A DNA stretch of 64,000 bases, from NCBI GenBank assembly GCA_025677835.1, contig JAIXMR010000076.1, positions 62,001 through 126,000 of the forward strand. Direction: 5' to 3'. Positions within the stretch are counted from its first letter, which is position 1; every line of letters starts with the position of its first letter. Positions 10,713 through 22,449 of the stretch are shown piece by piece. The position numbers were made by a program, and so were the translations under genes. The DNA is from Sporodiniella umbellata. Its lineage: Eukaryota > Mucoromycota > Mucoromycetes > Mucorales > Rhizopodaceae. Under the pieces are notes generated by a model. That model did not search any database. It was not told the origin of the DNA and was given only the letters and a program-made list of their open reading frames with translations.

Positions 10713-12050
10713 ATGTCTTTACACAACGATAGTCATTCAGTAATTCTTGTTACTGCTGGTTACGACAATACAATTCGGTTTTGGGAAGCATTGAGTGGCA
10801 TTTGTTCAAAAACCATTAGCCATAATGACTCTGTAAAGCAACAATGCAAATAAAAAACTGAATAGAATATTAACGGTTCTTTTTTTTACACATTCTGAAG
10901 CAAGTCAATCGTTTATGTATTTCACCTGATAAAACCATTTTGGCTGCAGCAGGTTACTCAAAATATTAAAAAAACAAGTTTTTTTTTTTTAACCCTAAGC
11001 GTTTTTGTATCGAAAATTATAGGAAATCACTCTGTTCGCCTATATGATATTGCTAGTAGTAATAATAATCCTGTAAGGCTTTGACAACAGTTGACAAAAA
11101 AGTGCAGGAATTAACAGCCTTTCTTTTTTAGTTTGCTGTTTTTGGAGAGCATACAGGCAATGTAATTGCTACTGGTTTCCACGGCGAAGGGAGGTGGATG
11201 TTTACAGCCAGCGAGGACGGTCATTTAAAGATTTGGGATACAAGAACAGGAAGAAACCCTGTCTTGACTAGAAACTTTGACAACGGTTGTCCTATTAACG
11301 ATGCTGTCATGCATGCTAATCAAGGAGAGCTTATCACTTGTGACCAAAGCGGTGCAGTAAAAATATGGGATTTGACAGTTCACTCATGTACACATGAATT
11401 GGTAAAAAAAAAAAAAAAGAAAGCGCCTATCCTTTAATGGGCTTGTGACTGATTACTTTTATCTAGATTCCTGAAGAAGACGTTCCTATGCGTTCTGTAA
11501 CAGTCGCATCAGATGGTTCTCTCTTGGTAGCTGTTAATAACAAGGGCACATGCTTTGTTTGGAAGCTGTCAAAGGGAACAGATGAGGACGATGTAGAGCT
11601 TATTCATCAATTCGAAGCACACAGTAACTATATACTGAGAGTGATGCTAAGCCCTGATACAAAGTAAATAGTTTTTTTTTTCTTGTAACCAATTTCTAAA
11701 CTAAACAATTGAACAGATTATTAGCTACATGCTCAGCAGACAATACTGTCAAAATTTGGAACACAGAAAAGAACTTTGAATTATTTTTGACTTTGCAAGG
11801 TCATCAGAGATGGGTATGGGACTGCGCCTTTTCGGCTGACTCTGCTTATCTCGTTACAGGTAACAGATACAATTCTTTTTCTTAGTAAGAAATAGTTAAA
11901 TATTAACAATTGACCCATATAAAAGCCTCTTCAGACCATGTAGCAAGGTTGTGCGAGTTGCAGAATGGAGAAACAATTAGACAGTACAATGGCCATCATA
12001 AAGCAGCTGTTTGCGTAGCTTTGAACGATTTATCAGTCGGCTACTCCTAA
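10713..12050 (+). CDS. LST8: TOR complex WD40 subunit LST8
   Basis: WD-repeat protein bound to the TOR kinase domain in TORC1 and TORC2. Seven exons: 10713-10832, 10901-10952, 11023-11072, 11132-11401, 11467-11663, 11717-11859 and 11926-12050, all GT-AG with matching phases. The protein is about 318 aa, the usual size. It shows the family start [19 protein letters not shown], then [49 protein letters not shown] and [11 protein letters not shown], and ends in NDLSVGYS. The last WD repeat reads ARLC where other LST8 proteins usually have ARLW. It ends 57 bp from the convergent PIG-H stop. Confidence 0.93.
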
Positions 12051-12107
12051 TGATATTGTATATATATGATATACCACACGTACTAGAATAAATTTTTGAA
12101 ATAATGT

Positions 12108-12799
12108 CTATGACTTTGAAAATATAATTGATCGAGAGCCTTGATAAACTTGCAATAAAGTTGGTTCTAGTTTTGGTAATAGGTTCTATTGAAATTATAC
12201 ATTGGCGCATTGTAAGGATAAAGAAAGAGCGAAATTTACCTCAAACACAATTACCATGGTGTCCTCATTCTTAACAATAATTGCAATATAGGATTTAATT
12301 TGCCAAAAGCTTATTCCCTCAAGGATGACGATGTCATCGATTTTAGGTCGATCAATAAATCTTGTAGCTGAAGATTGATCCCAATACACTGTTTTCACTT
12401 GTATTCCAACATCTCTAATGACTAATATACTTTCTATTCGTTTCGCCATTTTTATTAATATCAATTCTTACTGTGTATACGTATTTAATGAAAACCTCTT
12501 CTAACTTGTCTTCTTTTTAAAAGAAACCAACCAGTGGCCCCTATTAATGCAAGCATGTATTGTGTTGTCTTTTTTTGAAACGAAACAAAATTTCAATAAT
12601 GAAGTGAGATAAAAGTCATATCTTTTGTTACCCATAACAAATGTAACATGGCAATAAGTCCAAGTAAATCAATCGCATTAAAGACACGTTTAGTTGATTG
12701 AACAGTATATTCGCGCGCTTGTCCTCCAGGAAGTATGCTACTGTTTAATCTGTGGCCGTAGTTTTCCTCCGTATTTTTCTTTCTCCAACGTGTACTCAT
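12108..12799 (-). CDS. GPI15: GPI-GlcNAc transferase subunit PIG-H/Gpi15
   Basis: Subunit of the ER complex that starts GPI-anchor synthesis by moving GlcNAc onto phosphatidylinositol. The first exon starts at 12799 (MSTRWRKKNTEE) and leads to a hydrophobic stretch (AIDLLGLIAMLHLLW). The second, ending at 12240, carries the PIG-H core: ESILVIRDVGIQVKT, STRF-like SATRFIDRPKIDDIVI, LEGISFWQIKSYIAIIVKNE and MVIVFE. The third is 12185-12108 (NLLPKLEPTLLQVYQGSRS). The last intron is a clean GT-AG. The join between exons 1 and 2 is not resolved: the GT after the TGG codon is phase 0, but no in-frame phase-0 acceptor exists before the core. A missed micro-exon or an unusual site is possible. Confidence 0.8.
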
Positions 12800-15128
12800 T
12801 GTCGTTGCTTTTTATTATACTGAAAAGAAAAAAGTTTGTACTGATTCAATTACAGTGTCGCCATTTGAATAGAGTCGTGCAATGAAAAAAAAGATAAACC
12901 GTAGTATGAAATTTTATTAGATACTGGCATGTCTTTTCTGCATGAATAATAAAAAAGGGACCTCTTTTAAATCAATAGGTTTTTATTGTTTAGCTTTGTT
13001 TCAACAGTTTATACTTGCAATTTTCATAGAAGAAATGAAAAGTGTTATTTGTTAAACAGCCTCTAATAAAAGAATTGTAACTCGAGCTGTCTTTATGAAC
13101 CAATCTACAGAATCAGAGTTTTGTTTGTCCTTTTATTGGGCCTCTTTCTTAGTTTAAAGCGCTTTTTGCCCACAGCTTAAATATAAGTGCAAGAATTTTG
13201 GTATTGAGCTTTCCAAACCAACACATAGTTTTGTTTTGTGTGTCCCGCTATTGCGAGTGTTCATATACTCAATTGGAGATTAAGGGTATATTGTGTTTTT
13301 ACTTTTTTTGGATGAATACAAGTTATAGATCGACTTATTTTGACGCTACTTTTTTTTAAGTGGTGTCGCAATCTAAAAGCGATTGCTTACATCTACAAAG
13401 GTTTAAGGGATAGTTGTAAAGTACTTGCATGATTGGAATTCCAAGTTTTTGGTATGAATATTGAATATTGAAATTTTGTAATAAAAAGCAATACAGAAAT
13501 AATGAAATAAAACATATCAGCTTCTGTTTTCATCGCAAAAGTATAACGTCCCAAAAAGCTGTTACTACAGAACTACAAAAGCAACCTAATATCTAATGTA
13601 ATCAACACCTTTTATTTGCCTGTAACAAAAGTTACTCTTTATATTATCAAACCTATAAAGTGAGAGTTACTCTTTCTTATGTATCCGAAACCCAAGGTCA
13701 ATAACGCTGGTGATGAAGATTTTTTTTTATCTTTTTAGAACAATTCAAGGGCAATCTTTTTTCGGCTAAACATATTCACGGTACTCCTAAAATTAGACAA
13801 AGATACTAAAAGTACTTGGAGTCTAGAATGTTGATGTTAGCATGATTGAAAGAGCTGTGTCGTGCTTTTGGTCGATTTAATTTCTCAGGAAAGAAAAAAG
13901 GTGAGTGATGACTGAACAGCATAAATTAACCTTATTGTGTATAAGGCTGTGTTGGTCCACAATTTACTAAATATGGACACCGATAACTGATACTAGCACC
14001 AATTGTAAGAGCGATCATTAATGTAGGGACAAAAAGAAAACAGCTAGTAAAGTTTAAATTATACAAAAGCAAAGAGACTTCTGGCTTTTCATAGTATGTT
14101 TATAAAATGTTTGAAAATGGCAACCTGAGGGATTTATTAAGTTTATATCTAGAAGACAATATAAACTAAACGTTCATACAGAAGGACTTTGCTCTACATT
14201 TTGGTTTTGTATTAACAGCCCCCGAGTGTCGCAATAGACTTTTTTTTCTTCTCTTTTTTATATATATCTATTATTGGTGAATAGGACGATGTTGATTTCT
14301 AGAAACAAAGCGATCTCGTTATAGTCGGTGCAAAACCACCGCCAAATGATGTAAGTTTAAATAAGAAAAGGGACTCAAGTTTTTTAAGTAAATATTTTGT
14401 TAATACAGTACCGAGGTATGTTAAATATACATTAGCCGAAACCAAAAAAAAAATTAAACGGACTTCTTTCTTTTGCAATAAAAAAACGTGTGTTCATCAT
14501 CACTGTTTAAAAAGAAGCCTATGTGGTACTAATTAGTTGTCTCAAAAAACAACGTTTCTCTAGAATTGAAAGAAAAAAAAACATCTTTACTACAGTCTTA
14601 TTTTTAGTTTTTAAGCTCTTCGTTTACTACTTCATGCTGGTACATTAAAAAGGATTACTAAGAGGCAGATGCGAGAAGTATCGCAGAAAATTGAAACTGA
14701 GAAACGACAGTAGAGTGCGACAATAGGCCGAAAGTTGGGTCGAGGTTTAGGTGAGGGCATTGTAGTACGCTCAATTGAGTTTTTTCTGACTGTGTAGTTT
14801 CCAGTTGTTTCTGAAAATGCTCAATGGTTGCTGCTATACAGGGTTTTATTGTGAAGTACGTATAGTTTTCTACAGGTATTTTTATGAGCAGAAGGTCAAC
14901 TGATGACCGTAGAAAATATACTTAAGTTTCTATAAAGATTATCAGAGAAACATAGAAATTTCTTTTGATTCTTATAATAAATTTTGTCCCTGGATATGTT
15001 CCCAAAGTATAATGCTTCAATCGATTTCTGGCCGGGATGTTAAAAAAAAACGCTTGTTTGTTTTTTATTATTATTACACTGTATTAATGCTAAAAAAAGA
15101 AATTCTCGTGCTTCAAGATAAATTGCTT

Positions 15129-15175
<47 letters not shown>

Positions 15176-18023
15176 AACGACGAAAATAGAATGCCACGAT
15201 CTAGAACAAGGCACGATAGCTGCTGTAATATATATAAAAAGAATATAAAGACTTAAAGAAGCTACTCAATGGGCAATCGCTTGCTAAGAAGCAAATTAAA
15301 AATCGATTGACACTATAGAAGTTGTTGCATCTTCAAATATGGGATATGTTCCAAACGCTTCTTTGTTTTCTATAAGGTATTCATGTATTTAAAAAAACCC
15401 CGTACGATGCGTTTTTCAACAGTTTTTTTTCCAAATACTGAGAAACGATTACTGTAGAAAAGACACACTGCTGGCACTGCTACCTCGTAAGCGACTGAAG
15501 GAAAGTATCTTATTGATTTTTTTTTTTTCGAGGTGTCATTTTTTTTATACTGAAGGCTAGCCAATACTCTGAATTTGATTTGTATCTATCTAGGCATTTT
15601 GCATTAAAATAGGTATACTGACGCTGTTTTTCGGCTGATCTGTATTTGTCACGACTTCATTAATTTTTTTTTCCTTATTTATCAGTCTATAATTTACAAT
15701 GGTATCTGATTTTCTTGCCACGTTTCTCAAATCTGTCTTCAGGCAGTAGACAACTTACATACGTAATGAGACAACATAGTGCAATGATGCTACTATTTAT
15801 ATTTCAAATACTTATTTGTTCTATAGGGTTTCTACGGTACATTTTCCGAGACAAATACCTATATGGACTTCAGACTCTTTGTAGTTGATTCCGAACGATT
15901 AGAAAGCTCTTTCTTTTTTCTTTTTTGGGTTATCGTTTTAGAGAACTAAGGGCTCCAATGACACATAGGAAAGGATATTTTGGATGCTACCAAGAAAATT
16001 GTGTGTTAGGGTAGATATTTGAAGCGGTTGCTTAACGGCTGAAATCTTATGATTTTCGGTATATACACATGTAAAAGGATCTACAGCTATCAAACTTAGG
16101 ATCTACTAAAGTGTGCATACTGTAAAGCACTGTTCCATATTTTTATATTTAATGCCGTTTCAAAATTATTAAAATTCCAGGTAAGACTGTTCATGAAAAT
16201 TACTAACTCTTAATACAGCCTTGTTAACGATGCGTCTCTATGCTTTATCTTGGATAGGGTTCTACCCACAAACAACTTGCTTTAGCGTATTGATGCATAT
16301 TCTATTTTTATTTCGTTTTTTAAATAAGCCGTCTCAACCATCTCAAAAAGCTAAAAGTAAATGCTTTTGTGTGGTATAATAAAGGCTGCTGGTACAACTT
16401 ATATTTTTTGCTTATCAAGATTCTTTAGTGTATTTTGCCCCAAAATAGCAAGCTTCAATTTAATTTTGGTTACTACCTTATGTTTTGCATTTAAACGACG
16501 GTATGTCAATACATCATAAGTTGCGTTTAAATAAAGAACGGCTTTATATAAAAAAATAAAGGTATTGGTCTTGGAATAATAAAGTTTACTTTAGATAGCG
16601 CATTGTATTATAGGTGAAATACTAGATTCAAAGCGGCTCGCGTATTGTTTTATTTTAGTCTTATTTCGCAAAAAACTACAGTTTATTGTGAAAAGAACAA
16701 AAATTGCAACGGAGTACTTACATTTACAAAAGATACGTTTTATATGATATAACACTATACTCTTAATCAACAGGTTGTTTACTAGGGAAACCTGTTAAAA
16801 CATTTGTTTTTTGTTCACTAATTTAAGAATACAGAATATCAATTGACTATTTGGTAGAAAATGATTACTGAAATAGAGCAATATAAGACTCGTATTTTTA
16901 GGCATACCGAAATAATTACTTCACTTTCAGTGTTTGTAATACCTATATGACTATATATACACTAGGGTGTAGCGAAAGTATTGAGTTGGCTATTTAATAT
17001 ATTCTTCAGTAAGGTAAATGAACTAAGGAATGTACAAAAAGTAATTTTGAAAATTTTTGTTGATATCAAAATAAGGTTTTTAATCAAGTGTAGGGTCCAA
17101 CCCTTAAGTGGGGCTTTGTCGGTGGTATTTAGGTATTTCATTAAATACAAATGCGCCCCTGTCAAGTTTGTAACGTTGGCGCAGAATGAAAATGAGTTTT
17201 GGCCTAGGTTTGCCAATTATTAAATGTAGTTATGCGCTTTTTTAAAAATAAAACAGTTTTGAGAACATCAGATAGTATGGCTTCAGCAAACAAAGAAGGG
17301 GTACACTTAGCATAGCTATTTATATTGAATAATGGTCTAAACTTTTTTCTGCACTAGCGTCATCCATGAAATCATACCATATTTAAAGAAGTAATACCGA
17401 TCAAATATATGCATTTTTTTTAGCAAGCATAATATATGACCCGATTTGATCAAACTCTAAAACAGCGAATTGAGTTTAAGCCTACTACTTTGGAATACAA
17501 TTGTTTTGAGCTTTATAACCGTATAGTACACTATTCATGTTGCTAAAGATTTCTAAAAACAAATTTGCTTTGTATCATATAATACTTAATTTAGTTTACT
17601 TTATCTTTGACAGCACAGTCTCTAAGGCAAATTTTTCATGGGCTAAATTTTAGGTTTACTGGAACTTTATGACTAAAAGTATTCAGGCAGTAGTCAGTGT
17701 TTTTCTCTTAAACCAATTTATTTCTAAACACGAGAACAAATGAGTTTCTTTTTTTGGAACCAGCCAAGTGTAAAAAATCTGGTTCACTTTGTTTGATATT
17801 CCGACTATTATTTCCTTGACAATAGAAACACTGTAATATGAAGTTGGTAGTGTACCAGCATGTGTTGCTATTCCCTTTTTATGATTATATCAGTCTCCGT
17901 TTGTAGAACGTCATTTTAGTACTCCGACACATCACTCTTTCTTCTGGTCTTTATTTCATCTTCCCCTTTTTTTTTCTTTTCTTTTTTTAACTTTCCTTTT
18001 TTTTTTTTCCTAGAGAAAGTTAA
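12800..18023. other. Gene desert, AT-rich
   Basis: About 5.2 kb without a convincing gene. Stops are dense in all frames. A coding-like relic occurs at about 14650-14800 (ITKRQMREVSQKIETEKRQ, then an in-frame stop, then GRKLGRGLGEGIVVRSIEF). Another, at about 15825-15910, includes TNTYMDFRLFVVDSERLES. These may be decayed genes or transposon coding sequence, but no family or terminal repeat is recognisable. Overlapping 80-codon ORFs on both strands at 16962-17223 do not look like proteins. The stretch also holds a 40-base A run at 15134-15173. Confidence 0.5.
15134..15173. repeat. Poly(A) run, 40 bases
   Basis: An uninterrupted run of about 40 A in the gene desert. It could mark the 3' end of an old reverse-transcribed insertion, but no target-site duplication or coding sequence supports that. 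Confidence 0.8.
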
Positions 18024-21000
18024 ATGACATCTGTTACCCCAGCAGAAGGAGACAGCACATGGCTGAAGAAGCGCTCTAGTGTTTTTAGCAATTCACCAAA
18101 CAATAACACGAATGGAACTGAAGGAAGCAGTGAAAAAAAAGGTGTAGATAAAGAACTTGCAAGATTAAAGAATATTGGGGCTGTTTCATCTGTTTGGTCA
18201 AATAAATTTGTTCAAGAAGATAACCCTGGAGGTACTATTCGACATTTTTCCGCTTTGAAAGTCATGTCATAAATATAAATAGCTAAACTTCCATATTAGC
18301 AAAGCGTTTATCTTTCGGCCCAACATCAACAACGCCTAAATCACCCACTTTAAGTATTAGAGATCGACGTACTTTGTCAGAAAACAACAAGGAACTAGCT
18401 GATCAAATTACCACTGTTCTTCAACAGGACAAAGATACCTCAACAAAGTCTCTAAAAGAAGCTTCGGCCACAGACAAAAGTCATCAGCAGGCTTTACTTG
18501 AAGCTTCTCTAAGAGAGAAAATGACCCAAGAGGAAAATGCAGATTCGGGTTTGACAGAGATTACAGAGCATAACAAACAAGAGGGTAGCGAGCACTTGGC
18601 ATTTAGAAAAGATTTGCTATCTGAAGAGTGCCTTTCTGAAAATGTGACTGAAGCCAATAAAAAAGTGAGTGAAGGTGATAAAAGTCCTCTGGAAAAAACC
18701 CATTCAGAACAAAACAGTAAGCCTTTGCCCGATCAGGCCACCCAAGAGAGTCCAAAAATGGCCGATGAATTATCCGAATCATTCAACAAGGAACGAGAAC
18801 TGTCTACAGATAAAAAAACTGATCAACAAGCTTTCCCTGAGGACGAGGTGGTCGCTACAGAAATAGCTTCTAACAGGAAGTCCGCGCTTGAAAAAGAAGG
18901 ACTAACTGCCGAAAATAACGAAGATGAAATGAAGGCAAAGAGTGATTTTTCGCAATGTTCCTCCATTAAGATTAATCCGAAAGAAGAAAACCAACCGACA
19001 CCTTCTGAAAATACAACTGTATTGACAGAGACGGAGTCTAAACCAGAGTTAGAGAAAATAGGCCCAGTGACAGAAACATCTCCTGAAACTTTCTGCGAGT
19101 CAGTCTTGTCTGAAAATAAGCGTATACCAACAGAGTCAACTCCCGAAGAAAACCATTTACTTAAAGAAGAAAAGCTACTAGAAAAATCTGTCACCACAAC
19201 GCCACCTAAAGAGGATTTAGACGAGGCAGCCTCTCTTTGGTTTCAATACGAAACACTCAAAACGCAAAATGCTCAAATGAATGCTCGTCTCAACAAAACG
19301 GTCGAAAACATTGGTTTTTATAAACGCCAATTAGAAAGCCTCAATCCTGGAAACAAAAGCGAGTTTGATGTCAAAAAACACAACAGACGCTCATCCTCTG
19401 GAATTGCTCTTTCAATGGCTATGGCTGCCACTGCTAATTTAGATCAAGCGGCAACTCTTTGGTTTCAGTGCGAAACCCTCAAGTCCCAAAACGCAAGAAT
19501 TAGCTCTCGCTTAAATAAGGCAAACGAAGATCTTGACTTTTTTAAGCACCAGTTGGACAGCTTGGACGATTCATCGGCTGAAAATACTTCAGATGAGACA
19601 TCTTCTGTAGCCGAAGAAGGCGAAATACAGATCGAAAAGCAGTTGCCTTCAGAGTGCGAAAACGAATCAGTTCTCACAGAAAGAGAGCTCTCGGATAGTC
19701 CCTCTATTGCTCCTGTTTGGGCCAATACTGCACCTGATATGAACCTTGATTTGGATGAAGCTACTTCACTCTGGTTCCAATGTGAAACACTCAAGACTCA
19801 ATATGCCCAGATTGATGCTCGATTCAAAAAAGCCAATGAAGAAATACAGTTCTACAAACATCAGCTGGAAAACTTGGAGGTTAATACACGAGAAGGCCCA
19901 GAAGCCGCGGCTGAAAGTAGAGATAAAGACAGTACTCGCGTGAGACAATTAGCTGAGTTGATTGTCAAGCAGGACGCCTTAATGAATGAGTATGAGGCCA
20001 ATTTAGAACATCTTAACAACTCAGCTAATCAGGCCAATTCCCCGGACCCCCAGATCCAGGCCCTTCGTCAAGAACTAGCGGACCTATACAAGAAAAAAGA
20101 CGAGATGGAAGGCGCTATTCTAGCCCTGAGAGCCGAGCTTGAAATGGCTCACAGTCAGATGCAGTTGATGATGGCTGTTTCCTCAGAGATTCAAAACGAG
20201 TTTCAAAGCTATAAGCAAAAAATGGACTATGGTATTAAAGGAATGCTTGAAGATCAACAGTTGGAGCATGAAGCTGAAATAGAAGCGCTGGAACAGAAGT
20301 TTGTTATTATGGCTGCAGAGACAAGACAAAAAGAGATCGAAGAGGCCCTTTCTGCTCATTTGCAAGAGCTGGAGCAACTCAAGCAGCAAGCACTGGATGC
20401 TACAGAAACCAAAGAAAAGGAGATTGCATGCGCTCGTACTGCCCATGCTCAAGAGCTGGAGATGCTTGAAAAAAAACTCACTGAAGCTGCAGCTCAAATA
20501 AAAGAGGCAGAGCTTGCTCTTGTTCGTAATTCTCATTCGGAGGAGCTACAATCGCTTGAGAAGAAACTAACAGAAAACGCTACTGAAGACAAGGAAAGAG
20601 AAATTGCATACGTACGCGACGTTCACGCTCAAGAATTGCAAAATCTTGAAACCAAACTCATTGAAGCTGCTACTGAGGCTAAAGAGTTAGAAATCGCACT
20701 TGTCCGTGACAGCCATTTACAAGAGCTCAAGTCTCTAGAAAAGCAACTTACTGAAGCAGCTATAGAAGCTAGAAAAGCTGAGATAGCAGCTGCTAACGAA
20801 GCACACTCTCAAGAGTTGGAAGCGCTAACACAAAAGCTAATGGCAGCCTCTACAGAAACAAAGCAAAGAGAAGTGGTTTCTGGAGCTCACATTCAAGAAT
20901 CAGAGTCTCTTCGTATCAAAATTGCTGAATTAACCCGTGTTATTGAGCAAAAAGAAAGACCCTCTATTGTTACTAAAAACTGCAACCACTCTGGAGAACT

Positions 21001-22348
21001 GGAGTCTCTTCGCAAAAAAATAGCCTTGTTAACTTCAGAAGTCGAATCTAAAGACAAACAAATAGTGGATGCTGTCAATGAAAGAGAGGTTACTTTGAAG
21101 ATGGTTTTAGAACAGGTAGCTGAGCTCAAGAAATTGAAAGAAGAGCTTTGCGAAATGGAGAAGAAGAGTAAAGCGCCTGTCTCTGGTCAGTCTCAGGACA
21201 TAACCCGCATTGTTTTAGAACAAGTAGCTGAGCTAAAGAAGATCAAGCAAGAGCTTTGCGAAAGAGAACGATTAAGTAGAGCTACTCTTGATGAGCGTGA
21301 GATTGTATCCAAAATTGTTTTGGAGCAAGTGATTGAGCTCAAACAATTGAAGGACGAGCTCTGCAGAAAAGAAGATGCAATTAAAGCCAGTGCCGAGCAC
21401 AGTGCAAATACAATCAGATCTCTTCAAGTCCAAGTGGGCCAGCTTAATAACACTTTAAGACAAAAAGATCAAAGCATTGCTGAATTGAAGAAGCAAATGG
21501 AAGAACAAAAGCTAGCTATGGAAATGCAAATCAAAGAGCTTAATCAAAGCATTCTGGAAAAGGACTCTTTGCTCAAAGCTCAATTAAACAACGATACCAA
21601 ATCTGAGTTGACTAAGGATGGTGGCGAATCACAACGTCAACTACCTACAAAAAACAGCTATGTCTACACAACTTCTTCTGACGAAGAGGAAAACAAATGT
21701 TACTCTACTGACGAAGAGCTTATCCAACCTACCGAACGTTTCCGTTCTTACAACAAAAAACCCTCTACAGCTATGTATGAATCATCTGATGAAGAAGACA
21801 AACAAGCAGAAAATGTGCAACGTTTCTCTTACACATCCTTTCACAGTGCCAGTAGTGTTACACCCAGCACAGCATCTCAAAAAGAAAAAGAGCAAAAAAG
21901 AAACAGTGTAGGAAGTACTCTTTCACACTCTAGTACTACCAAAGAAGACTGGCCAATGCCTCCTCCAACCCCTCCCCCATCAGAACCCTTGCCCCCTCTG
22001 CCAATGTCTCCCTCAAAGCATGAAATTGTGACAAAGCCAAGAGAAAAAACGCTCATACCACCTATGCGTCGAGGTCGATCTCAGACTATGGTCCGTGAAG
22101 AAACCCCTTCACCATATACTACCTCCATTCATCAAGCAAACGAATTACCGCGTATTGTTCCTGTACAAAAAGAAAGAAAGTTTGATAGTCCAGCACCTGT
22201 ACCTCCTCCACGTAGAGATATCAAGAGACCCATCTTAGAGTCTCTTGCTCCTTCCCTAACACAAAATCCCGAACAGCCTCTGAATACCAAATGGATGGAC
22301 GATCCTGAGAGTGAAGAAGAGCAGTCAAACGAAGTCCAGGCTGTGTAA
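18024..22348 (+). CDS. Large coiled-coil protein with three LDEA-SLWFQ repeats
   Basis: Not assigned to a family. Two exons, 18024-18231 and 18300-22348 (GT-AG, phase 1), encode 1418 aa. The N-terminus is conserved-looking (WLKKRSSVF, then ELARLKNIGAVSSVWSNKF). An acidic Ser/Thr/Glu-rich stretch follows to about residue 370. Three about 45-residue repeats then begin near 375, 448 and 553, each with LD(E/Q)A(A/T)-LWFQ-ETLK-Q-A and ending FYKxQLExL. From about 590 to 1150 it is a long coiled coil with internal repeats (AHAQELExLEKKLTEAA and IVLEQVAELKxLKxEL). The C-terminus is proline-rich (PPPTPPPSEPLPPLP, APVPPPRRD), as for SH3 ligands. A cytoskeletal or polarity scaffold is a reasonable guess. 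Confidence 0.85.
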
Positions 22349-22449
22349 GAATTACAAAAGCCTGTAGCTTTTAGAAAGTTGTATGCTTGTAATAGAGCAA
22401 TGTACGTTATGTTTTTTTTTTAAAAATAAAATTTTATATATACACAAAT

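Noticed and set aside
13245..14240. Nine-base inverted repeats (CTATTGCGA / TCGCAATAG) about 1 kb apart, possible transposon ends
   Set aside because: Similarity stops after nine bases, there is no transposase between them and no target-site duplication.
16962..17223. Overlapping 80-codon ORFs on both strands
   Set aside because: Neither has codon use, motifs or splice context of a gene; they look like a chance stop-free stretch.
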